Positions 11,601 through 22,200 of a stretch of 64,000 nucleotides of DNA are shown here, piece after piece. The notes beneath the pieces were generated by a model. It was not told the DNA's origin and did no database searches. It saw nothing but the letters and a program-made list of their open reading frames with translations. Position 1 is the stretch's first letter. Every line of letters begins with the position of its first letter. This stretch comes from Durusdinium trenchii (Eukaryota; Sar; Dinophyceae; Suessiales; Symbiodiniaceae), in the NCBI GenBank assembly GCA_963970005.1, contig CAXAMN010001414.1, positions 414,431 through 478,430 of the forward strand, in the 5' to 3' direction. Both the position numbers and the translations under genes were made by a program.

Positions 11601-13656
11601 TTTCCGGAAGAACCCTTCGCAGTGCTTTCGGGAAAAAAAACGTTTCTCACTCACACACACGCCTGCCCCTGTCCATTGGACTTTGAAGTCTTTGGACTCT
11701 GAACTGAAAAGCCAACAAAGACCCTCATCATGTCCCAACAATTCGGCACGATGATGCTCTAACTCCCCAACTCTCATTTTCAAAGGAGCACAAAAGCTGG
11801 AGAGGTGTTCTGGGATCCAACTTGTTTGTTGTGGCTGATTGCAAAAAAATCACCTAACATCCCAGCATGACTGCGAAAAAACCAGAGCATCCAGGGTAAT
11901 GGCGAACCATGAACAAGTCGGAGAGGTGTTCTCAGAACACCTCTCCAACTTCCCGGCCCTTGCCCAAGCCTAAGTTGGAGATATAAACTCTGCTCGGCAA
12001 ATTGTTTGATAATAGCGAAACGTTTAGGGCTTAGGGTTTGCAAAGTCATGTCGTTTTTTTGACTTGCTGTGATTGATTTTGACATGGAAACCCGACTGGC
12101 CTCTCTGAACTTTGTCAGGGCAATGCTGGCGGCAATGTCAACTATCTCTGACTGAGCGCTGAAAGGACCACGCCAAAACGCCTCGTTTTTTTATGCTGAA
12201 GCACATCACCGAAGATGAAAAGAAGGCTCCACTTGCTGGAGGCCAAACCTAGGCACAAATTCGATCTGACTGTAGCCCTCCCCAAATATATGATGCCCAT
12301 CACTTTGCAACCCCTTTTGAAAAATTGAGGGTGGAACACCCATCTTCATAGCGAAGACCCGGAAATCATCAATAGTCGCTCCCACATCCATCAATCCAGC
12401 CTTCTGCAACATGTCAAGGCTGCCTTTCAGCAACCTTCCGGCACTTTTCCAAACCTGTTGAGCAATCGAGCGGAATGTGCCTGGCTTCAAAGCAGGCCAC
12501 CCCTTCACTTCCCCACCTGTTTCACTGGCAGGGCTTGTCTCATCGCCCTGATGGCACATCTGCCATGTGTGTGGCGCCATGCGTGTGGCACAGGTCCACT
12601 GGCTGGCCAGCGCCAATCCGCTGCTTCTTTTTGGGTGGCATGTCAGGACACAGTGCTGAGCAAACGCAAAGCTCGAGCTAGCACTTAACGAAGTCGTACT
12701 CACTCACTCCTTGAAGGGCGGCATGCTCCTGGAGTAGTTAATTTGCAAGCGCTTCTTCTATGTGTGCCGACAGGTACACGCGTTTCAAATGAAGGATCCC
12801 CAAGTTGACCATACCTGGCCTGTGCACACAACACTCTCCAAGCTTTGGTGAGGACATATTTGCCACCAGGGATAGTGCACGGTGCGATGCGAGGGTTCGA
12901 CTGAACATACCGCTGCCTGGTGAAGTTCTGGTCCTTATATGGCCATTGTTCGCAGCAGTGTCACCATGAGTGTGCACACATGCAGAAAAATGGACCTGCA
13001 ATCATCAAAAAGTGTGACGCAACCATGTTCAACATTAGACACATATGAAGTTTGCACTGAGCTCTAGTCCACCTGGATCACAAGGGCTTCGGAAAAAACA
13101 TCGATATCATACTTCTTTGCAAGCTCCACTGCAGTAACTGCCAAAATGGCAAGCTCTCGATCTGACACCTGCGCCTTCATGATGTGAAGTTTCTTGAATG
13201 CCTGGTTGACTTGAGCCTGCGCGAAGTTTACATCAGAGAGTTGATCAGTTGTAGTGCGCATTTCCAGTTGCAGACCCTTTGACTCAATAGTCTCAGGACA
13301 AGGCCTCCCCGAGGCTCTTCTTGGCATCATTCAAATCCTTGTGCCACTTGCCGTCAGTCTTTGGACCTACCTTCTGCTGAGTCCCCTCATCCTCCAATGG
13401 AGACGGCCCACGGCTGACAGCCACACAGCAGCTAAGCTGAGCAGCGGCGCACTGAAAGGACCTCAATAACAATTACAAATTACAAACATATTACTACAAA
13501 CAATATACATAATAACAAAATATATATATTATATACTATGCGAAGGCTTCCAGACAAACAAACAGAAATGTGACAAAGTCTCTGACTATAATAAATGCGG
13601 ACAAACCACAACATAGTTTCTTGAATGTGCCTCGGAGATATATGCCCACCTTTGAC

Positions 13657-14747
13657 CTGGTCCCTGCGAATGTACATCATCCACACCCTGTTTCGAGACT
13701 GCGGCAAACCACATTCACAGGTATTGGCCAAGACATAGCTGCAAATGTACTTTTGGGAAAGACGTGCATTCTGGATGTCAATTGGTTTCCTGTAGGAGTC
13801 CTGCTTTCGGGCTTGTAGCATTTGTCTCACGTTCTCTAGAATAACTAGAGGTGGCTGGTACTTCTCAATGCATTTCATGACAGCATGGTAGCCGCTTCCA
13901 GTCTTGGCCTCCGCAGCCTCAAAGGGCTGGGGAGATCCATTCAAAGATGACAGGCTCACACAGGGATAGCCTGCCACCAGGACTTGCACCTGTGCAAGCT
14001 TGTGGGTGTTTTGATGATTGTGGCTATTCTTGATTTGGTACTGCTTTTGCACAGTGCCTAGCATGTCATTTGACCCTAAAAACAATAAGCCCCTGCCTCC
14101 GGAACAGGACACGTGTGCCCTTGACGAGTAAAGTCTCGACCAAACCCAGTGTCAAGTTCCTTGAAGTCCACGAAGATAGGGGTTTGAGGGAAATTGGATG
14201 CCAAAACCTTTTGCCGATCAGAATTGCACTCACACATGAAGGTGTGCTGAACCTCACACAAGGCATTTCAATATCACTTGTCATGCAGTATACAGTCAGC
14301 AATGCCATCAAGAAAAACAACGATCTATATAATGCAACTTCGAAACCTTCACCCTTGTATCTGGAAAAGCTGAATTCCAGAACTCGTTGAAGGAGGTTGT
14401 CACCATCTCCTGTGTCCCCCATCCTGAACAAATCGTGCCAACCTTGATCACTCCATTCAGTGAATCGCGAACCTGGCGCATAGTTTCCACAAGCCGGTTT
14501 CGGAGATTGCAGAAATGAGGCAACCCCAATTGGTGAGCCATCCAATCATCAACCTGGCGCTGGCTTTAAGCTTGAACGATAGACGGAAACAATGTGCCCA
14601 ACAAGAGAACATCTTCAGCTGAGTAACTCCACACGCAGTCTCTTGGAATGAAGGCAGAGTTTGTTGTTTCTCAGGGCTAGCCGCTGTAAGCTCATGCTCT
14701 TCATCAGATTCCTCCATGATCTCCATAGAAGGTTTTTTTCTTGGGTA
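13657..14747 (-). CDS. C5-cytosine DNA methyltransferase (multi-exon, C-terminal end not found)
   Basis: Three exons join in frame: 14553-14353, 14252-14141 and 14075-13657. They carry the ordered signatures of a C5-cytosine methyltransferase, which transfers a methyl group from S-adenosylmethionine to cytosine in DNA. Motif I (SAM binding) is VGTICSGWGTQEM in exon 1; the motif II region, FMCECNSDRQKVLASNFPQ, is in exon 2. Exon 3 has motif IV, GYPCVSLSSLN, with the catalytic Cys at codon 13962-13960, motif VI (ILENV) and motif VIII (QSRNRVW). A further exon upstream (about 14747-14640; GYPRKKPSMEIMEESDEEHE) probably belongs to the N-terminus. The introns are short (100 and 65 bp) with GT donors. 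The target-recognition region and motifs IX-X were not found downstream, so the enzyme may be truncated or its last exons unrecognised. A transposase-like gene lies directly upstream on the same strand. Confidence 0.8.
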
Positions 14748-15025
14748 TCCTGAGAACACTGGATGTTTGGACCAAAAAAACCCTAGCCGCTAGCAGTTCC
14801 ATACAACACAACAGGAAAGGCCCCCGCTCTTCATCGGACTCGAGCAAGACGTCATTGCCGCTTGGGGTCCTGGATCGCTGTTTGCGCCACACAAAATAAC
14901 CTACACTCCAATCCCATTTCTGCTTGTGAAAATCCAGAATAGAAGATTGGGGCTGCCATCTATCCCATGAGGAGAATTTGGAGGGAGCCTTTGGAACATT
15001 GCAAATGCTACTCGATCCTTTTTCA

Positions 15026-18000
15026 TCACATTTGCAAGGCTGGCAAGTCATCTGGGCCTTCATCAGCGCTCCCCTCAGAATCTGAGTCCTGGGGGCTCTC
15101 AGGAAGTGAAACATTCACATGTTTCATCCTGAGAGGGGGCATCCACGAACCAGGAGCAGGTAGCGGTGATCTATCCCACCTGTAGCTCAAGACCTGGTAG
15201 GAAGCTGGCCGCGGGACAGGTGGCAGATTCCCTTGGCACCACCCAGCCAAGTAGTCTGCAGCTTCTTGGGTGATCTCCCCACGCGCAGCGCACTTCGGGG
15301 CCTGCCGCAGGATCATCCCTTTCACTTTGGGGGCGATGACTCTCTTTTCATCAACACCATTTGGCGGTGATATTCCTCGTCGGATCTGCTCAGCCTTCTC
15401 AGCTGGCACTACACACTCAACCAGAGACACTGACTGGTCCCCTAACCATCTCTTTGGGTACAACATGATGTCCCCAGAGGACTTCTCAAACCGGTCTGGT
15501 AAATCTCTGACCTCTGCACATTCGTTGAGACATCAAGACCCAAATCAGATCTGGAGACAAAGCGAAAGTAGTGCACATGACCTGACTGTTGATCACTCTA
15601 AGCTTGAACAACCACTCTGAGTTTGTGCCATTGATTAAAAAACACACACAAAAACAATGCCACCAAAAATTAAAAAAGCATCAGAATCAAAACTGGAATC
15701 TAGTTGCGCAATCCTGTGAACTTGACTCCCAATTGTCGCACCCAACACTTCCAATCAGCAGCCTGGTCAACGAACGATGCAAACACATGCTGACCCCGAA
15801 TCTGGTGGCGCTGCTGGTGTCCAGCACTGGCATTGATCAGGTCGACCAGGGCATCAGGAGTTGCAAAGCACGATCTTGCTATCAGGGCTCCAAGTTGGCC
15901 AAACACCTGATCAATGTCCTCGTGACCTTGCTTGGCTGTGGCTGGCTGGAATCAATCAGACACAAATGGGGTTCCCACAACATAACATATAGTCTTTAAT
16001 GCAAAGTAATCAAAATGCCATCAAATGTCTATGGCCACTTCTTAGATAGCACATGTAGTGGCATTGAAAATGCGCAGAAGGACCAAGAGGCACATTGCGG
16101 CCAATACATATTGGTTCTTTCCCTCTCGCCCACAATTGTCCTGCTGCAAATGCAGGACTAGGGAGAGGTCAGTGTAGGAGTCGAGGATGCTGGATAGTCC
16201 ATTGAACAGGTGTTCGAGTTGTGTGCAGGAGTTCTTCTTGAAGTCTTCGTTTGAGATCCAAAAAAGCAAAAGGAACCCATGCAGCCAGCACCCCACCAGA
16301 TGCAAAGTTGGCCTGTACAGGGTCTCTAGGGACTTGCTAGGTCTGCCCCCTGACCCTTGGGCATTTGCACTTACCTTGATCCATCCCATCGATGATGCAG
16401 GTCAGCACTGACGATGAAGTAGAAGTGTTCAACCTTGATTGTTTTTTTTTTTGGAAATCATCACAACGAATCAAAGGCCATTGAAGCAATTGCCAAGAAA
16501 CTTCGGGCCACAATGCAAAGCATCACCTTGGCTTTCATGATTCGGGACAACGCAAGGCAAATTCTTTCATCGCCAGTAAAACCAGAGGACCTTGCTTACA
16601 ATAACCCAGCTCTTGATTGTGTTCTAGTTTCACCTTCTCAAGATTGAGAAATCTTGAGTCGTGGGATTTAGGAAGTTAGACCATGTTTGATGCCAAGGGG
16701 CGAAACCAAGATTGGGATAAAGTCCTTTGATGCCAGTAGCACTGGCGATCAACCCACTGTGAGAGCAGGTGTGAGCTGTAGATTCTGTATGCTTTGGCTC
16801 TTTCCTCACTGTTTCTTGCCTTAGTGATGGCTTTCTTCCGAGAACTGCAGACATTGCACTCAGCATGCTCGCCTTTTCCCCTGAACTTCAAGTGGTCTTT
16901 GTATATTGAATGGAAGAAGATTCTCAGGAATGTGGCCAGCCCTGCAGGGGTCTGATTGGCGGCAGTCTCGAAAGCAACATACTCGTAATACACATCAATC
17001 GGCTTGCGATGTTGGAGGTACCGCCTGGGTCCTCCAAATGTACCAGGACCTGCCTGGTCCAAGTCTGGCGTGCGGTGGTAGGAGTCCAGCCCTTGAAGGA
17101 ACGAGGACACATAGCGAGTGAGGTAATCTTCATCCTTCTCCTCATCGTCACCCGGCTCTAAGCCTTCTGCCAGAAAACCGTTGGGCATTTTGAATCTAGT
17201 CGGTAGTACTTCTGCCGCGGAATGGTAGGGCAGGCAAAGAAAGCATAATACCCTGGGCCACTTGTCATTCTTTTGCTGCCTCAATGCCTTCCCACAGCCT
17301 GGATGCTTTGGCAAAGGAGTCCGCTTCTCCTGTGTGTATCCACTTTGGCCCTGTCTCAATTTTGCAATCACTGATGAACCAATGCCCATGAGCCGCTAAT
17401 GGGCAGCTTTGCACACATGTTTGCACAAGAAGGTTAAGCTTTCAGAGCAACGCTTGTTGTAGTTCCGGGCCCGCTTTGCCGCAGGCGGTTCCTGCTCACC
17501 ATGCGAAGAGCAAGACTCACACAACACTGCTTGGCCTTCATTCCCAGAGCTTTGTGACTCCACCAAAATCTGTTCTGTGTCCACTTCTCTGTCACTCTCC
17601 ACCAAGACACCCTCAGCCTCACCTATGGCTAAATCAAAGGAACTCTTGATGTTGTATTGGGAAGTCACCCAAGCGTCCTACACATGGGGATCGGTGCACA
17701 TAGAGTTGTGTGGGTTACAAAAACAATATTTCAGGAAACTCGGAAAACTTGCCAGTTAGTCAAGGGAAATCAATAAAACAATAAACAACCTGTTCTCCTT
17801 AGCAACGCCATCAAGAGCCTCAAACTTCTTCCTAGCAGACTCTACCGACGCGTCCATCCCCTCAAACTGTGAGAAAAAATTCCACGTGTGCACCTGCACC
17901 TCCGAGAGAACAAGTCACTCAGCTGGAGTTTCCTCCCATCAGAGGACTTCTGCTTCCGCCGTGCCAGTCTGTGAGTGAGCTCAAACTCATCATCTGAAGA

Positions 18001-18324
18001 TTCTGGGTGAACCAGTGCCATCACAACCAGTTGCAGAGTGGCTGTTGCCAGCTGCTAGCTATAGGATGACCCCGTTGTATTCTGTACAATACCTTCAGGT
18101 CTTCACGCTTGAATTGTTTGTGATTGCTACTGGTCCTTCTGTTTTTAGCAGATTCAATTCAGAAACTTGAGCCAATAGGTTCACCACGAAAGTGGTTTGT
18201 AAGAATGGTCCCTCCAAAAAACCCATTGCCCAGCAAATTCAGTCCTTGTGAGACCATCGTCAGGCCGCGCTGCAGCTGGGCGCTTGCCAGCCGACGGGCG
18301 TTTGAACGCAGCTGGCCGCTTCAT
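15026..18324 (-). pseudogene. Transposase-like protein (DUF7869-type), disrupted
   Basis: Exons run approximately 18324-18223 (start MKRPAAFKRPSAGKRPAAAR), 18021-17940, 17866-17798, 17677-16690, 16440-16070, 15930-15705 and 15511-15026. Recognisable signatures in order are a Cys-rich segment (HAECNVCSSRKKAI, then YSSHLLSQWVDRQCYW), CIIDGMDQGKCKCPR, RPTLHLVGCWLHGF, LQQDNCGREGKNQY (candidate catalytic Asp) and GHEDIDQVFGQLGALIAR. From memory these match the DUF7869-like, RNase-H-fold transposase-related proteins common in dinoflagellates. Two defects stand out: an in-frame TAG at 17398-17396, flanked on both sides by continuing coding sequence (VCKAAH before, RLMGIGSS after), and a frameshift at the G run near 16345-16340. 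A decayed copy is the best reading. The exon ending at 15026 could also splice on into the methyltransferase. Confidence 0.6.
16435..16647 (+). other. Antisense open frame in an intron of the transposase-like gene
   Basis: A 70-codon + strand frame with protein-like composition (KAIEAIAKKLRATMQSITLA, later ILSSPVKPEDLAYNNPALD) lies in the gap between two - strand exons. No family is recognised. It could be a fragment of an inserted sequence or chance. Confidence 0.2.
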
Positions 18325-19282
18325 GCCTAGGGACCTGAATCTATATCCCGAGCCTAATACCAACCCTGCGCAACAACAGCTAATCCAAAGCATCAACCAT
18401 TGGCCCCACCAACTTTGGTGAAACCACCAACTTACCTCGAAGTTCTTTTAAACTGACATAGTCCCCGTCAGGAGGGTTTGAGGGGGGGCATTTTCCAGCA
18501 GGTGGAACGAAAATGAGTCTTGAGCGCATTTACACCGTAGGGGTCATGGCAATTGATGAACCTTGGTGCTGAACCTACGCCGGGAACGGCGGCAGAACCG
18601 GCGGATCGCTAGACCAGGACCATCCAAGGGGTGTCCTGTCCAGACTACCCGTCGATCTAGATTTGCTTAGAGATCTCCATTGGACAACCTTGAAGCAAGG
18701 TCTAGGGATTCAACTTGAAGATCTTGAAGCAAGTGCCTATCAAGATGTTTTCCTTCTCGAATGGCCTAAAATAAGACTCCTGGAGTGCTCCACAACAGGC
18801 ATGCGTCTGAGATCCGAAGAAGCATGCCTTTTAGGAGAAAAACGCGGTAGATCTTCATTTAGCCGCAGTCAACTGTGCTCATCTACAGCCGCTCCTTCGT
18901 CCGACTTAACCCGTATCAGACTGAGGAGAATGGCACTTTGTCTGCTGGGAGGCGGGAAAAGCCGGAACGCTGGGGTTGGGGCACCTGCCGTGGAAGATGG
19001 CTAGACCAGTCAGTTGAACATGACCCAAGCTGAAACATCACAGACATTTGCTTTCATGAAGCCAGTTGTGTCAATCCACCACATGACAGACAACCTTTGA
19101 GTTCACTGTTCACTAAGTTTGTTTGGTTTCTCGGGCTGGTGGCTTCAGGGAAGACCGTTCCCACCCTCAGGTTTGTTGGTCCATCCACCAGGTTCCCATC
19201 GATGACCCCTCCCACCATGACCAGCTCTTCGTCGAGAGCCCGCGCGCGGAGAGGACAGCCCTGGATGAGACCGACGTTCAAG

Positions 19283-22200
19283 GCGCGTTTAAGCGTGTGA
19301 ACTCAGTCTGGCGGAACGTCATCGAGGAGGACGGGCAATTTGCTCCAGAGCCCAATCGTCACTGGGGAGATGAAGGTGTTTCCGCGCCCAGGGGGCCAGG
19401 CCAAAGGACTTGTATATGAATAACTATTCAATATATTAATATATATATATATTATATATAAATATGTATATTACCTGGACCATCTGGACCTTCAAAGCGG
19501 TGTCCTGGCTGGAGTTGGTGTTTCCAGCCAGGTGACCCCGGAATGGAAGGTGCTGGCATGAATCCTTTGCACTACTAGGTGTTGCTTAGAAGGGAGCCCA
19601 GGAGCTGGAGGTATCCATTCTAGTCTGGTCGTTTGGCGCACAACGGGACGAGGGAACTCCTTGTCCGGTTACACAGGCGCTATTTGTGGTCAGCTTAGAA
19701 GCTCATCACTCTCAGACATAGTGGATGCATTGATTGTAGTGATGTAGAGTGATTATAGGTATATAATGGTGTATAGCATTGTATAGCCGTATAGCCTTTC
19801 TTTCAGCAAGGGCCCTGGTAGGTTCATTTGCCATTCTCGGATATCACGTTGAGCGGAATAAGGGGGGCAGAACACCGCAGCGGAAGAAGGAATCTCAGTT
19901 TTGCGCTATCGCCGGCTAAAGGACCCAGCTGATTGATGTTGGTTTCCCTTTTCATCAGACTTTACGGTTGGTGCAGGCCTCAACACTATACGCCTGTGCC
20001 GGGGCGGTTTGTGTTTGTCATGACCTCGGTGGCACGGGTGGAACGGAGTTCACTCAAGGTTATCACCTCTATGTGGCTTTAGCCTGCCCTTGGGCGGATG
20101 GAGCGCTTGCAGCTCTCTTCATGCCACCCGACTGCGATCGACGTGGGGCGTCGAAGACGTGGCCCATTGAGAGCGCCGAAACGAAAACGGACGGAGGGAG
20201 TGACCTGAAAACATCTCTGCACCAGGGGCCCCACAAACAACCCAAAACCGGGGTTTCCCTAGCACAAAAGCATGGTTTTGGACGCTCCATGTATGCCATA
20301 TATGCCTACATTGACCCCCAAAACCACCCCAACTGATCGGCATATATGGCAGTCCCATGGAGTGTCTGGGTATGGTTTGGTGCGATGAACACCTTTCTTT
20401 TTCATGGTATTCAAACCGGAGGTTTTAGAGGCCATTGGAGTCATTGGTCGCCCATCCATGAGGGGTTGATTTACTTTGGCATGTCATGTTGGGAAGGGTG
20501 CCAAGTAATGAACTACAGTAACTAGTTGTCCTATGACGCTTCCTGTGACGCATCACTCGTCCTAGATGGCCTCCCCAACAGGATGGCAGGTCTTCCAGGT
20601 CTTTGATGTGGTTTTTGGTGGTTTGGTCCATGGAACAAACATGTGGCATAGCCTCTCAGGCTCACAATCATGTCATGTGGCTTCAGCAGCTGCCAATCCC
20701 CCGCAACCGGCGTTGCAAAGACAACAACACCGTCCGGAGAAGTACTATCAATTTCTGGTGTTTTAAAGCCATGTGGCGCCTTAGACCGCCAAAACGAGCA
20801 TAATCCGTTGGATATTCATTAGAACAAAATAGAATAATATTTCAGTAGAACATAATAGAATCATATATAGAATCATCATGATGAAGATATATAGGGCCCT
20901 AACAGGACTGGTTTGGTTAAATCAGTTTGCCAGAGGCACACTTTCTCCCAGTGCGTGTGCGTGTGTGTGTGTGTGTGTGGGTGTGTTTGTGTACACGTAC
21001 TACGCATGCGCCGCAGCCCGCACGTGGGCAGGAAGGGTTTGGAGGATTGCATCGGCTACAGCGTGGTGCACCCCACCTGGCAACGAAGCCGCCCAGAAGA
21101 TCCACAGGATCAGCATCATGGATGGACCTTCCGCCACTGAGATGCGGAAGTGATGCATTTGGGGACGGTGGTTGGGGAATGTGCAATTGGGAGGCATTTT
21201 TTGGGGGTGATTGATGATGATTGATGGACCTGTTACCTTTTGATAACCTGGTTTGAGGTCACTCAAGCCTTCTAAGGGTCACTTAGGAAACTTGAAAGGT
21301 CACTTTGAAGAAGCTGGGATATACTTCGGATTTCGGTGCTCAAGAGAAACATGATCATCAACCAATGAGGATTGTTAGCGAATGTTAGTGATATAGAAGT
21401 CAAGAGTGGCGCATTTCATGAGGAACCCAGCATGTGGCTGTGATGATTCTTTCTTGGGCCGAGCCAATGAGAGCATGATGATACAGCTGGACAAAGAACT
21501 TGGGTACATGGGCATCTTGTTGGTAAAAGTCTATCACCGAGTTTTATTCGTTACTAGTAAGTTAAAACACATTAAGCAGAACACGAATTTACACAAAACC
21601 CAAATTTATGGTGCAAGCACTATATCTATTGATCGGTCGATCAATCTATTTATCTATAATATCTTTACCTACCTACCCACCTACCTACCTACCCTACCTA
21701 CAGTACCCCACCTTCCCTACCTACCTACCTACCCTACCTACCCTACCTACCCTACCTACCTTACCTACCTTACCTACCTTACCTACCTTACCTACCTTAC
21801 CTACCTAACCTACCTAACCACCTACCTACCCTACCCTATCCTACCCTACCCTACCCTACCCTACCTATCTCCCTACCTATCGCTATGCCATCATCATTCT
21901 TCGCGACCTCCGAACTCACGACTCACCTCGGGCGTTCCTTAAGGTCAACCCGGCGACGCACCGTTGTCGAATGGCCTGGGCCACCGGATTGCAGAGCGGG
22001 TCGCGGTGGTCGCCTCGCGGACGCCTCGGTGGTGGACTTGGAGGGTTTGGACCCGACTCACACCATGTAATACCCTTTGGTCAAAGCATCTAAGTGGTAC
22101 CTTGGGCGCTATGAGCGTACGACTGGGGAATGGGTGGGTGTGGGTGGGTGTGGCTCGACGTTGGCTTCGACCACATCATCCACATCGGATGGAGAGGGGC

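Larger units (their letters stand above)
7580..13455 (-). pseudogene. Unidentified exon block, frame-broken
   Basis: Several stretches read as coding on the - strand: about 13455-13070 (GKWHKDLNDAKKSLGEAL, then AILAVTAVELAKKYDIDVFS), 12640-12206 (MPPKKKQRIGAGQPVDL, then KSAGRLLKGSLDMLQKAGLM), 10320-9660 (VTLDEAISRYNQHPEVQAQG, then NKIFLVAKKDKNCPKNTQIG), 9629-9440, 8316-8120 (YWFHYEYDDMCVKFLLLQ) and 8070-7580. The last is a Gly/Arg- and Lys-rich tail ending at a stop at 7580-7582. In at least three places (near 13280, 12570 and 10190) coding character continues but moves to a neighbouring frame without clear splice signals, which suggests single-base indels. This could be the 3' part of the methyltransferase gene or one or two further genes. 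I recognise no family. It may be a decayed gene or one with introns I could not place. Confidence 0.4.

Noticed and set aside
16330-16410. A canonical GTAAGT donor at the end of the DGMDQ motif creating a 50-bp intron
   Set aside because: It would remove KCKCPR, which matches the conserved KF/CxxPR stretch of the family as I remember it; a one-base frameshift in the G run explains the reading better.
21665-21880. Interstitial telomere repeat
   Set aside because: The units are CCTAC and CTAC, not the CCCTAAA form expected for dinoflagellate telomeres.
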